Below, one piece after another: positions 54,522 to 62,997 of a stretch of 64,000 nucleotides of DNA. Origin of the DNA: CAZAYY01 sp964489525 (lineage in GTDB: Bacteria > Chloroflexota > Anaerolineae > Anaerolineales > JABWBV01); NCBI GenBank assembly GCA_964489525.1, contig CAZAYY010000009.1:1-64000 (forward strand). Reading direction: 5' to 3'. The notes under the pieces are model-generated. The model saw only the letters and a list, made by a program, of their open reading frames with translations, was not told the origin of the DNA and did no database searches. Position 1 is the stretch's first letter, and every line of letters starts with the position of its first letter. Position numbers and translations under genes: made by a program.

Positions 54522-55932
54522 ATGGCAGAAGCTACAGGTCAAATCGTACAGATTCAGGGCGCAGTCGTGGATGTGGCATTCCCCGAAGGCGAACTTCCTG
54601 AAATCTTTCATGCAGTGGAAGTAGATATAGAAGGCGCCAGCGAGCCATTGGTGTTGGAAGTTCAGAAACACCTGGGCCACAACTGGGTGCGCACCGTGGC
54701 TATGGACAGCACCGACGGCCTGCGCCGCGGCCTGCCTGCTCGCAGCACCGGCGCTCCCATCATGGTTCCTGTTGGCGAACCCTCCCTGGGCCGGGTGTTN
54801 NNNNNNNNNCGTGCTTGGGCGCGCCATTGACGCCCGCGGCCCGGTTAACGCCGAAACCCGCTACCCCATTCACCGGGCTGCCCCTTCGCTTGAAGAACAA
54901 ACCACCAGCGTGGAAGTGTTTGAAACTGGCCTGAAAGTGATTGACCTGATTGCCCCCTTCACCAAGGGCGGTAAAACCGGCATTTTCGGCGGCGCAGGCG
55001 TGGGCAAAACCGTGCTCATTCAAGAGCTCATTCGCTCCATCGCCACCGTTCACAAAGGCAACTCCGTTTTTGCCGGTGTGGGCGAGCGCACCCGTGAAGG
55101 TACCCAGATGTATCGTGAAATGATTGAGTCGGGTGTGTTGAAAGATACCGCCCTGGTCTATGGCCAGATGAACGAACCGCCTGGGGTGCGCCTGCGCGTT
55201 GCCCTGACCGCCCTGACGATGGCCGAATACTTCCGCGACCTTGGCCGCGATGTGCTGCTGTTTATTGACAACATTTTCCGCTTCTCCATGTCGGGTTCGG
55301 AAGTGTCGGCGCTTCTCGGCCGTATGCCCTCCGCCGTGGGCTATCAACCCACCCTGGCCACCGAAATGGGCGAATTACAAGAGCGGATTACCTCCACCCG
55401 AACTGGCTCCATCACCTCCATGCAGGCCGTGTATGTTCCCGCAGACGACTATTCCGACCCCGCCCCGGTGGCCACCTTTACCCACCTGGATGCCACCATC
55501 GCCCTCGAACGCTCCATTTCCGACAAAGGTATCTACCCCGCAGTAGACCCGCTTGCCTCTACCTCTCGTATTCTTGATCCGCTCGTGGTGGGCGATGTTC
55601 ACTACGCCACTGCCCGCGGCGTTCAGCGCATTCTTCAGCGCTACAAAGACCTGCAGGACATCATCGCCATTCTGGGTGTGGATGAACTGAGCGAAGACGA
55701 CAAGCTCGTCGTCTCCCGTGCCCGTAAGCTCGAAAGATTCTTCTCCCAGCCCATGTACGTTGCCGCCCAATTCACCGGGTTGGAAGGCCGCTATGTCCCA
55801 CTTAAAGAAACCGTCCGTGGTTTCAAAGAAATTCTGGATGGCAAGCACGACGACCTGCCGGAACAGGCTTTCTATATGGTGGGCACAATTGAAGAAGCCG
55901 TTGAAAAAGCCGAACGGCTGAGAAACGCATAA
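54522..55932 (+). CDS. atpD: ATP synthase F1 subunit beta, interrupted by assembly gap
   Basis: About 467 residues once the gap is corrected. P-loop GGAGVGKTVLIQEL, GERTREGTQMYREM and LLFIDNIFRFSMSGSEVSALLGRMPS are the beta catalytic motifs. The frame changes across the N run at 54800-54809: the left part reads SLGRVF and the right part VLGRAID. Family sequences read GRxFNVLGxxID, so only one residue (three bases) is likely missing and the ten Ns are arbitrary. Not a real frameshift. GGAGGCAAG precedes the ATG. Confidence 0.95.
54800..54809. other. Assembly gap (10 N)
   Basis: Ten ambiguous bases inside atpD. Reading frames imply that the true length is a multiple of three, most likely three bases. 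Confidence 0.99.
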
Positions 55933-55945
55933 GAAGGATGCTGCC

Positions 55946-56389
55946 ATGACCATTCGCTGCGAAATTGTCTCTCAAGACCGTATGGTGTTTGAGGGCGACG
56001 CCGATATTGTGCTGGTGCCCGGTTCGGAGGGCATGATGGGGATTCTGCCCAATCATGCCCCCCTGCTTGCCACCCTGGATTACGGTATTGTGACCGTGCG
56101 CCTGCGCGGCCGCGAAGAATACTTTACCGTGGCGGGCGGCGTTGCCGAAGTTCAACCCGAAATTATCACGATCCTCGCCGACACTGCCGAAAACGTGGTT
56201 GAGATTGACGTTGCCCGGGCCGAAGAAGCCCGTAAACGTGCTCAGGAAGTGCTCCAGAACACCCCGCCTCAGGATATGGATACCTACCTGCGGATTGAAG
56301 CCTCTCTGCGCCGCTCTAATTTGCGCCTGGATGCAGCGCGCCGCCTGCGGCGCAGCGGGCGTTCTTTTGGTTCTGATAACGAATCCTAA
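55946..56389 (+). CDS. atpC: ATP synthase F1 subunit epsilon
   Basis: 147 residues. N-terminal beta sandwich with IRCEIVSQDRMVFEGDADIV and GILPNHAPLLATLDYGIVTV; the C-terminal helical hairpin is ARAEEARKRAQEV...RRSNLRLDAARRL. It couples gamma rotation and inhibits hydrolysis. It starts 13 bases after atpD and ends 5 bases before the MreB-like gene. Confidence 0.94.
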   Translation: MTIRCEIVSQDRMVFEGDADIVLVPGSEGMMGILPNHAPLLATLDYGIVTVRLRGREEYFTVAGGVAEVQPEIITILADTAENVVEIDVARAEEARKRAQEVLQNTPPQDMDTYLRIEASLRRSNLRLDAARRLRRSGRSFGSDNES

Positions 56390-56394
56390 ACCCC

Positions 56395-57405
56395 ATGGGA
56401 CTATTTTCGAAGGACCTGGGAATTGACCTCGGCACCATGCGCACCCGCATCGTCGAGGGGGGGCAAACCCTTCTCGACGAACCCACCATTGTGGCGGTTG
56501 CTGTTGAAGAAGAAAAAATTGTCGCGGTCGGGCAGGAAGCCCTCGACATGTTCGGGCGGGTTCCCGATACAATCCAGGTTATTCGCCCCTTGCAAAATGG
56601 GGTGGTTGCCTATTACGGCATTACCGAACAGTTAATTTCTTATCTCCTCAAAAAAGTTAGCGGCCGGATGAGCTGGTTTCGCCCGAAAGTTATGGTGACT
56701 GTTCCCCATGGCATCACCAGTGTTGAGCGCCGGGCGGTTCACGAAGCCGTTTTAGGCGCGGGTACGAATGAAGCCTACCTGGTTCCCCAGCCCCTGGCCG
56801 CTGCCCTTGGGGCAGAACTGCCCATCGGTACGCCATCTGGCAACATGGTGGTATGCCTTGGGGGGGGATGCAGCCAGGCGGCAGTTTTGGCCATGAATGG
56901 CATTGTTGCTGCCGAGACCATGCGGGCCGGGGGAATGCAGTTGGACGAAGCCATCGCCAGCTACGTGCGCCGAAAATATGGCCTGATTATTGGCCAGCCA
57001 ACCGCCGAACAGGTGAAGCTGAAAATTGGCGCCGCAGTTCCGCTCCCCGATGAAAAAAGCCTTGAAATTCAAGGGCAGGACCAGGTCAGTGGCCTGCCGC
57101 GCCCACTGACCATCACCACCCACGAAGTGGTTGAAGCCATTGAAGACACCCTGAAAGAGATGGTGGACATTGTCCGCCGGGTGCTTGAAAAAACTCCTCC
57201 CGAACTCGTCTCCGATACGATTGACCGGGGCATCGCCCTGACGGGTGGCGGCGCCCTTTTGCCCGGCATGGACCGCCTGATGACCAAGCAGTTGGGCATT
57301 CCTACCTACCTGGTGGATAACCCCACCACCTGTGTTGCCCTGGGTGCGGCCCGCGCCCTTTCCATTTACGACCAGATTCGCCGCAACCTGCCCAACGTGG
57401 GTTGA
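56395..57405 (+). CDS. MreB-like actin-family protein with altered phosphate-2 motif
   Basis: 336 residues. It has the MreB layout: FSKDLGIDLGTMRTRIVEGG (phosphate-1), VPHGITSVERRAV, ATPase-core helices and ALTGGGALLPGMDRLM (adenosine motif). Phosphate-2, normally DIGGGTT, reads VVCLGGGCSQ with Cys154 where Asp is expected, and phosphate-1 has MRT for ANT. Filament formation may remain, but ATP hydrolysis is doubtful. It begins 5 bases after atpC, so it is likely co-transcribed with ATP synthase. No mreC or mreD follows. Confidence 0.85.
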   Translation: MGLFSKDLGIDLGTMRTRIVEGGQTLLDEPTIVAVAVEEEKIVAVGQEALDMFGRVPDTIQVIRPLQNGVVAYYGITEQLISYLLKKVSGRMSWFRPKVMVTVPHGITSVERRAVHEAVLGAGTNEAYLVPQPLAAALGAELPIGTPSGNMVVCLGGGCSQAAVLAMNGIVAAETMRAGGMQLDEAIASYVRRKYGLIIGQPTAEQVKLKIGAAVPLPDEKSLEIQGQDQVSGLPRPLTITTHEVVEAIEDTLKEMVDIVRRVLEKTPPELVSDTIDRGIALTGGGALLPGMDRLMTKQLGIPTYLVDNPTTCVALGAARALSIYDQIRRNLPNVG

Positions 57406-57431
57406 ATTCCTTACTCTTTATTTATTCCCCA

Positions 57432-57736
57432 TCCCCCCTGTGTCCCCCTTCCCGCTGGGAAGTGGGGAAGTAAAAGGCGTTCCCGGCAGGAAAAACCCCG
57501 CCGGGAACGCCTATCTGCCCGTTCTCTCCCTGCCCCAAAGCCTGGAGCGGGAGCCGGGGGGTGGGGTTGGATAATCACCTTTTTCTTTGATTATCACCGG
57601 TCCCCCCTGTGTCCCTTTCCCGCTGGGAAGTGGGGAAGTTAAAGGCGTTCCCGGCGGGAAAAACCCCGCCGGGAACGCCTATCTGCCCGTTCTCTCCCCG
57701 CCCCAAAGCCTGGAGCGGGAATGGCAGGCGGGGAGA
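57432..57736. repeat. Tandem pair of composite palindromic repeats
   Basis: Two copies about 169 bases apart (57432-57552 and 57601-57721), around 95 percent alike by eye. Each has a TCCCGCTGGGAAGTGGGGAAGT head and a strong hairpin AGGCGTTCCCGGCGGG-A5-CCCCGCCGGGAACGCCT (57475-57512 and 57643-57680), then the CCGCCCCAAAGCCTGGAGCGGG palindrome of the dispersed family. The first copy also has the GGGGGGTGGGGTTGG tail. They lie between the convergent mreB-like and rex genes and may act as mRNA ends. Confidence 0.8.
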
Positions 57737-58357
57737 TTATTCCAAATAATATGTCATTCGCTGCAGGTGGACAAGCGGGTCAATATACTGGACATGCACT
57801 TCTGGCGGCACATTCAGGCTGATGGGCGCATAGTTCAAAATTGCCTTTACCCCTGCTTCTACCAATTTATCCGTCACTTCCTGTGCATACCGGGCAGGCA
57901 CAGAAACCATCGCTACCTTGATTTTCGCCTGCAGGATATCCGGCACCATAAAGGCGGCATCCTGAACCTGAAATTCACCGACATAGGTTCCAATTTTTTG
58001 GGGGTCGTTATCAAAAATTACCGCAACCCGGAAGCCGCGGTTGACGAAATTGGGATAGCGCGCCAGCGCGCTGCCGATGTCACCCGCCCCAACCACAGCC
58101 ACTTCCCAAACCCGGTCTACTTTCAGGATGGCTTGAAGCTGTTTGACAAGATATTCAATGTTATAGCCAGTCCCTTGTTTTCCAAATTCCCCAAATTGGG
58201 AAAGGTCTTTGCGAATTTGGGCGGAAGAAATGCCCAGCCTTTCTCCCAATTCCTGGGAAGAAGTTACTCGCCGCCCTTCTTCGTTCATGCGCTGCAAAGC
58301 GCGCAGATACACGGGCAGGCGTCCAATTACAATATCTGGAATAAAAATATCTGCCAT
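57737..58357 (-). CDS. rex: Redox-sensing transcriptional repressor Rex
   Basis: 206 residues. An N-terminal winged helix (RLPVYLRALQRM...ISSAQIRKDLSQFGEFGKQGTGY) is followed by a Rossmann domain VAVVGAGDIGSALARY and a domain-swap C-terminal helix. Rex senses the NADH/NAD+ ratio and represses fermentation and respiration genes. GAAGGAG lies 8 bases before the ATG. It is divergent from obg, with an operator-like palindrome within its own promoter. Confidence 0.95.
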   Translation of the reverse strand: MADIFIPDIVIGRLPVYLRALQRMNEEGRRVTSSQELGERLGISSAQIRKDLSQFGEFGKQGTGYNIEYLVKQLQAILKVDRVWEVAVVGAGDIGSALARYPNFVNRGFRVAVIFDNDPQKIGTYVGEFQVQDAAFMVPDILQAKIKVAMVSVPARYAQEVTDKLVEAGVKAILNYAPISLNVPPEVHVQYIDPLVHLQRMTYYLE

Positions 58358-58396
58358 TGCTTCAACTCCTTCGGATGATTTGGAAAAACCTAACTG

Positions 58397-58449
58397 AATT
58401 TACCACAAACCTTTGGTTTGTGCAATCCTTAACAAAAAGCGCACAAACC
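58397..58449 (-). promoter_or_regulatory. rex promoter with 19-bp palindromic operator
   Basis: Minus-strand TTGCAC (58425-58420), 17-base spacer, TAAATT (58402-58397). The perfect palindrome CACAAACCTTTGGTTTGTG (58404-58422) fills the spacer. A third half-site GCACAAACC lies at 58441-58449. Rex autoregulation is likely, although the usual Rex consensus is TTGTGA-N6-TCACAA. Confidence 0.7.
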
Positions 58450-58486
58450 AAGTTCAAGCTGAGTGCAAAACGCAAAAACAAGTCGT

Positions 58487-58501
58487 GGTGATATAATCAC
58501 C
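58487..58501 (+). promoter_or_regulatory. -10 element of obg inside a 15-bp palindrome
   Basis: GGTGATATAATCACC is a perfect palindrome that contains TATAAT (58492-58497). The ATG of obg follows only 9 bases after the -10, with no Shine-Dalgarno, which suggests a leaderless or nearly leaderless message. Confidence 0.6.
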
Positions 58502-58506
58502 TCCCT

Positions 58507-59772
58507 ATGAGTATATTTATTGATGAAGCCGATATATTTGTTCAATCCGGGCGCGGTGGCGATGGCATGGTCCATTTTCGCCGCGAAAAATTTGTTCCCC
58601 GCGGCGGCCCAGACGGCGGAGATGGTGGCAAAGGTGGGGATATCATTTTCCGGGTAAACCCCAACCTGAACACGCTGTACCACTTCCGCCACCAGACCCG
58701 CTACCATGCGGAAAATGGCCTTAACGGCGGGATTGCCAACCGTACCGGGGGTTCTTCCAGCGACCTGATTATTGATGTTCCTCCGGGAACAGCGGTTACA
58801 GACCAAAAAACCGGGGAAATCCTGGCCGACCTGACCGAACCCGACCATCAAATGGTGATTTGTAAAGGTGGGCGCGGCGGGCGCGGCAACCAACACTTTG
58901 CCACGCCCCGCAACCAGGCACCCCGCATTGCCGAAAAAGGCGAACCCGGTGAAGCCCGGCATTTGCACCTGGAGCTTAAACTGATTGCCGATATCGCCCT
59001 GGTGGGTGTGCCCAATGCGGGCAAGTCTACCTTTCTTTCGGCGGTTACCAATGCTCGCCCCAAAATTGCCGATTACCCCTTCACTACACTCACACCAAAC
59101 CTGGGTGTGGCGGAGCTGGACCCTGAAAACACTTTGGTCATTGCCGATATCCCCGGCCTGATCGAGGGCGCCCACCAGGGCGTTGGCCTTGGCCACGATT
59201 TTTTGCGCCACATTCAGCGCACACGGGTACTCATTCACCTGCTGGATGGGTTTGCTGAAGACCCGGTGGCCGATTTTATTCAAATCAATGCCGAACTCTC
59301 ACTCTTCGACCCCGGGCTCGCCTCGAAACCCCAGGTGGTTGTGTATAACAAAATGGATGTAGATTCTGTAGCCGCACGTTGGCCTGAAGTGGAAGCTGCG
59401 CTGCAGAAAATCGGTCGCGAGCCTTTTGCCATTTCGGCTGTTGCCGGAACGAATGTCCGCAAGGTGCTCTACCGGGCGGCCCAACTGCTCACGGAAGTCC
59501 AGGCTCAGCCCGTTTCCACTGAAAAACCGGTCTACCGCTTCGAAGGCGACCCCAAAGCCTTTACCATCGAAGAAGTCGAAGATGGCTTCCGGGTCCATGG
59601 CACAGCCATTGAACGCGCAGCCAATATGACTTACTGGCAATACGACCAATCGCTGGCTCGTTTCCAGCGAATTTTGGCGGCACTGGGGGTGGAACAGGCT
59701 TTGCGCGAGGCAGGTGTCGAGCCTGGTGACACGGTTTACATTGGTGACCAGGAATTGGAGTGGAGCGACTGA
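58507..59772 (+). CDS. obgE: Obg family GTPase
   Basis: 421 residues. The N-terminal Gly-rich Obg fold (SGRGGDGMVHFRREKFVPRGGPDGGDGGKGG) is followed by the G domain with P-loop GVPNAGKSTFLSAV, switch DIPGLIEGAHQGVGLG, NKMD and SAVAGTN. The C-terminal OCT domain has YRFEGDPKAFTIEEVEDG. It acts in ribosome large-subunit assembly and stress control. It is 3 bases upstream of nadD. Confidence 0.97.
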   Translation: MSIFIDEADIFVQSGRGGDGMVHFRREKFVPRGGPDGGDGGKGGDIIFRVNPNLNTLYHFRHQTRYHAENGLNGGIANRTGGSSSDLIIDVPPGTAVTDQKTGEILADLTEPDHQMVICKGGRGGRGNQHFATPRNQAPRIAEKGEPGEARHLHLELKLIADIALVGVPNAGKSTFLSAVTNARPKIADYPFTTLTPNLGVAELDPENTLVIADIPGLIEGAHQGVGLGHDFLRHIQRTRVLIHLLDGFAEDPVADFIQINAELSLFDPGLASKPQVVVYNKMDVDSVAARWPEVEAALQKIGREPFAISAVAGTNVRKVLYRAAQLLTEVQAQPVSTEKPVYRFEGDPKAFTIEEVEDGFRVHGTAIERAANMTYWQYDQSLARFQRILAALGVEQALREAGVEPGDTVYIGDQELEWSD

Positions 59773-59775
59773 CCT

Positions 59776-60399
59776 TTGACCCCACCCCCTCTTCCGTTGA
59801 CCCGCCCTTTTGGCGTTTTTGGCGGTACGTTTGATCCTCCCCACCTGGGTCATCTGATTCTGGCTGCTGAAGCCTTACACCAGTTGAGCCTCGAACGGGT
59901 GTTGTGGGTGCTAACGCCCAACCCGCCCCACAAACCCGGCCAGGTGATCACTCCCGTAGAACACCGGCTGGCGATGTTGGAGGCCATGCTGGCTGAGACC
60001 CCAGCTTTTGAAGTGTCTTATGTAGACATCAACCGCCCCGCCCCACATTATGCTGTGGATACTGTGCGTTTGCTGCGCAGCCATTACCCCGGGCAAGATA
60101 TTGTCTACCTGATGGGCGGCGACTCGCTGCGCAACCTGCCCTCCTGGCGGCATCCCCAGGCTTTTGTGGCTGCCTGCGATGCCATTGGGGTGATGCGCCG
60201 GCCCGGCACCCGGCTTGATCTCGGTGGTGTGGAAACCCGGCTGATTGGCCTGGGTGCCCGGCTGCGCTTTGTGGATACCCCCCTGTTGGAAATTTCATCC
60301 CAAGAGATTCGCCGCCGCATGGAGGCTGGCGCACCCTTTCGCTATTTTTTGCACCCTGCTGTTTACCAGCTCATCCTTTCTCGCCAATATTACAGGTAA
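59776..60399 (+). CDS. nadD: Nicotinate-nucleotide adenylyltransferase
   Basis: 207 residues. The nucleotidyltransferase signature GVFGGTFDPPHLGHL is present, and the adenylyl-binding SxxxxR region is near LEISSQEIRRRM. It makes NaAD from NaMN and ATP. A TTG at 59776 is the likely start: there is no ATG in frame ahead of the motif. It is separated from obg by 3 bases. Confidence 0.94.
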   Translation: MTPPPLPLTRPFGVFGGTFDPPHLGHLILAAEALHQLSLERVLWVLTPNPPHKPGQVITPVEHRLAMLEAMLAETPAFEVSYVDINRPAPHYAVDTVRLLRSHYPGQDIVYLMGGDSLRNLPSWRHPQAFVAACDAIGVMRRPGTRLDLGGVETRLIGLGARLRFVDTPLLEISSQEIRRRMEAGAPFRYFLHPAVYQLILSRQYYR

Positions 60400-60436
60400 G
60401 CCACGGGATATCCCGCTTTTTTAAACAGGTTTTGCT

Positions 60437-61600
60437 ATGGTTGTTTTGCTCAACGCGATCTTTTTAGCCGTTTCCATCAGCCACCTGGGGGTGGATTTGC
60501 TCAATGGCTCCGTTCCGGTGATGCTGGCATTTCTCAGTGTTCCTCTGGGCCTGACCAACACCTCGCTGGGGGCCATCAGCACTGGCTATTCTTTCATCGG
60601 CGCTTTATCTCAGCCCATATTTGGTTATATCGCCGACCGGGTTGGCCCGCGTTGGGTGGTTTCCGCCAGTGTGTTGCTGATGGGTGTGGCCTATACAGCG
60701 GCTATTTTTACCCCCGGAATGCTGGCAATTGTGCTTCTGCTTGTGGCCAGTGTCGGTTCCGGGGCTTTTCATCCCGCAGGGACCATGCAAGCCACCCTCA
60801 CCGGGCGCACTTATGGCTCCGGGCGCGAGACCACCTCAACCTCCTACTTTTTTCTGCTCGGTCAGTTGGGCCTGTTTTTAGGGCCGCTGTTGGGTGGGCT
60901 GCTGCTTAATGGTTGGGGAAAATTGGGCCTTTTGCTGCTCCCACTGCCTGCTTTTCCCATTGCGCTCTTTGCTGCCTGGAAGTTAGCCTCCATTCCCGCT
61001 GCTTCTCCGGCATCTGCCCAGCCTCCGGTCAGCCTCCGGCAGGTTTTCCAGGCACTCGCCGAAAACCGCAGGTTAGTGTTGGTGCTGGCCTTGCTGGCTG
61101 CCCTGCGGATTTGGGTGCAGACCAATATGACCACCTTCATGCCCAAGTACCTGAGCGACCTGGAATTTGCCCCGGCCGTTTATGGCTTGGTGGCCTCACT
61201 GTTTATGGCCGGGATTGCCTTTGGCAATGTGTTTGGCGGCACGCTGGCCGATCGTTTTGGCAAGCGTTGGGTGGCTTTTGGAACGCTGCTCGGGGCGATT
61301 CTGCCATTTCTCATTTTGCCCCAGGCCCGCACGCTGGAGGAATTTATCCCGCTGGTCATTATTGCGGGTCTGCTGGTGGGCGCTTCGCACAGCATTGTGG
61401 TGGTTTCAGCCCAACACCTGATTCCAGGCGGCATGGGTCTGGCTTCCGGGCTGATTTTGGGATTCATGTTTGCCAGCGGCGCTTTGGGCGTCTTTTTCAG
61501 CGGCATCCTGGCCGACCAGTTTGGCATCCCGGTCATTTTCACACTCTCCGCAGGGTTGTGCCTTTTAGCCGCCCTGCTGACCCCCACGTTGGAAAAATAA
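60437..61600 (+). CDS. MFS transporter (fosmidomycin-resistance-like)
   Basis: 387 residues, 12 hydrophobic segments. The first half has SHLGVDLLNGSVPVMLAFL and the loop FGYIADRVGPRWV, then GSGAFHPAGTMQATLTG, which is typical of the Fsr fosmidomycin-resistance group. A second loop is ADRFGKRW. It exports small molecules by proton antiport; the natural substrate is unknown. Confidence 0.87.
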   Translation: MVVLLNAIFLAVSISHLGVDLLNGSVPVMLAFLSVPLGLTNTSLGAISTGYSFIGALSQPIFGYIADRVGPRWVVSASVLLMGVAYTAAIFTPGMLAIVLLLVASVGSGAFHPAGTMQATLTGRTYGSGRETTSTSYFFLLGQLGLFLGPLLGGLLLNGWGKLGLLLLPLPAFPIALFAAWKLASIPAASPASAQPPVSLRQVFQALAENRRLVLVLALLAALRIWVQTNMTTFMPKYLSDLEFAPAVYGLVASLFMAGIAFGNVFGGTLADRFGKRWVAFGTLLGAILPFLILPQARTLEEFIPLVIIAGLLVGASHSIVVVSAQHLIPGGMGLASGLILGFMFASGALGVFFSGILADQFGIPVIFTLSAGLCLLAALLTPTLEK

Positions 61601-61604
61601 CCTC

Positions 61605-61653
61605 ACCAATTTTTCCTCGCCCCAATCTTGGGACGGGCCAGGGGGTGGGGTTG
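61605..61653. repeat. Dispersed G/C-rich palindromic repeat
   Basis: TCGCCCCAATCTTGGGACGG and a GGGGGTGGGGTTG tail. A member of the family seen at 57432-57735. Confidence 0.6.
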
Positions 61654-61674
61654 TGTCGTTATCGTGGATTATAA

Positions 61675-61699
61675 AAAAAAGGGCCAGCGGCCCTTTTTT
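61675..61699. terminator. Bidirectional terminator
   Basis: AAAAAA-GGGCC (61675-61685), loop AGC and GGCCC-TTTTTT (61689-61699), between the convergent MFS and FmdB-like genes. It is followed by a separate AACCCGGC/GCCGGGTT hairpin (61728-61748). Confidence 0.88.
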
Positions 61700-61761
61700 A
61701 AATGAAAATGTGGTTTGCGTTCAAGGGAACCCGGCGCACGGCCGGGTTAGTGGCGAATGCC

Positions 61762-61974
61762 TCAGCCGCCACCTGGGGCGCAGTTCGATGCGTAGCTGGT
61801 TGTGGACCCAGGGCTTTTGCTGCTGCTGGCCAGCCCGGCTACCCGGGAAAGCTGCCGTTTGACTTGTTCACTTTCGCACACCGGGCAGGTGACTTCGTCT
61901 ACTGCGCTGCTGGTGCGGACCCAGGTTTCAAAATGCTGCCCGCAGTCTTCGCAGATAAAGTTAAACAACGGCAT
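61762..61974 (-). CDS. FmdB-type zinc-ribbon protein
   Basis: 70 residues. Two CxxC knuckles, CEDCGQHFE and CPVCES (residues 8-32), open the protein as in FmdB regulators. The tail is Ser/Gly-rich, with a terminal cysteine in NCAPGGG. It begins 12 bases after the DUF302 gene end. Function is unknown. Confidence 0.88.
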   Translation of the reverse strand: MPLFNFICEDCGQHFETWVRTSSAVDEVTCPVCESEQVKRQLSRVAGLASSSKSPGSTTSYASNCAPGGG

Positions 61975-61986
61975 AAAACACTCCTT

Positions 61987-62376
61987 CTATTTGGATAAAG
62001 CCTGCGCCACGCGCTGAATGCGCTCTCGCGCTTCTTCCGCCACGGGAATCAGTCCCGGATGAGGAACCGCCCCCAGCATCGCAATTGGGTCCACCAGGGA
62101 TACCAGGGTGTACCCCTCTTCCTCGGAGACGGTAACATTGCAGGGCAGCAGCAGCCCGGCCTGGGGGGCTGCGCTTAACGCCCGGTAGGCCAGGGGTGGG
62201 TTGCAGGCCCCCAGGATTTTAAATCGCCGGAAGTCCACATCCAGCTTTTTCTTCATGGTTTCTTTTACATCAATTTCCGTCAGCACACCGAAACCCTCTG
62301 CTTTGAGGGCGTCCACCACCTGGGTGAGGGCGCTGTCGTAATCCGTTTCCAGTTTTACATAATATCCGATTTCCAT
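61987..62376 (-). CDS. DUF302 domain protein
   Basis: 129 residues. The pattern YYVKLETDYDSALTQVVDAL, then GFGVLTEIDVKETMKKKL, FKILGACNPPLAYRAL and LLPCNVTV is the DUF302 signature; the two cysteines could bind metal or heme. AAGGAAGG lies before the ATG at 62376; an upstream extension is rejected. It is a partner of the FmdB-like gene in a two-gene unit. Confidence 0.87.
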   Translation of the reverse strand: MEIGYYVKLETDYDSALTQVVDALKAEGFGVLTEIDVKETMKKKLDVDFRRFKILGACNPPLAYRALSAAPQAGLLLPCNVTVSEEEGYTLVSLVDPIAMLGAVPHPGLIPVAEEARERIQRVAQALSK

Positions 62377-62997
62377 GGGGTTCAAACCTTCCTTTATTTT
62401 AGCGTGGTTTGGGATTTCTTTTGTATTGTACCGCATTCATTAGACATTGATTTGCAAAAAAGGTTACAAGGAATTTTGGAAAATTGAAAAGATTGCTTCC
62501 GGCTGCGCCGCTCGGAATGATACGCGGATGATTTGTGGTGGGCACCTGGCAGTGGGCCCCTGGCAGATTTTTTCTTCTGGTGGCCTCTCATTTTGTCCCG
62601 AGACCTGTACCAGGGCCGCGCGGTTTTTTTGCCGCGAATTGCGCGAATGGACGCGAAAGAGGGGTAAGGTTTTTGGTTTCCTGGGAAGTGGGGTCCACGT
62701 CCTGCTCGACGGTTCACTCCTTCTTCTGTAGGGGCGGGTCGCAGCGCAACGAAAGCGATCCGAAGGCTACCTTGGGGCCATTCGGCATCATCCGCCCGGT
62801 CTGCCCGCTGACCCGCCCGCCCAGATGGTATATGATCAACCGCCGGGGAGATTGCTTCGCTGCGTTTGCAAGGACATCCTCATCCCCATGTCGTTTCGAT
62901 CTGTCGCAAATGGCGAGCGAAGCGGCCGAGAAACCTTCACGGCAGGTGGAAAAGGTCCCTGGCGTCTGTCGCCGTTCGGAACGACAAATTTAACCCT
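62377..62997. repeat. 621-base gap with degraded dispersed repeats
   Basis: No gene is seen. At 62486-62520 is AAGATTGCTTCCGGCTGCGC and then GCTCGGAATGATA. At 62632-62654 is CGCGAATTGCGCGAATGGAC. From 62851 to 62940 is GATTGCTTCGCTGCGTTTGC, ATGTCGTTTCGATCTGTCGC, then GGCGAGCGAAGCGGCCGAGA. All resemble common environmental interspersed repeats in fragmentary form. They may be relics of non-autonomous mobile elements. Confidence 0.6.

Noticed and set aside
54510..54830. Frameshift or pseudogene in atpD
   Set aside because: The frame break lies exactly at the run of Ns and disappears if three bases are missing rather than ten.
57432..57736. CRISPR array
   Set aside because: Only two long units, no short regular repeats with unique spacers, and no cas genes.
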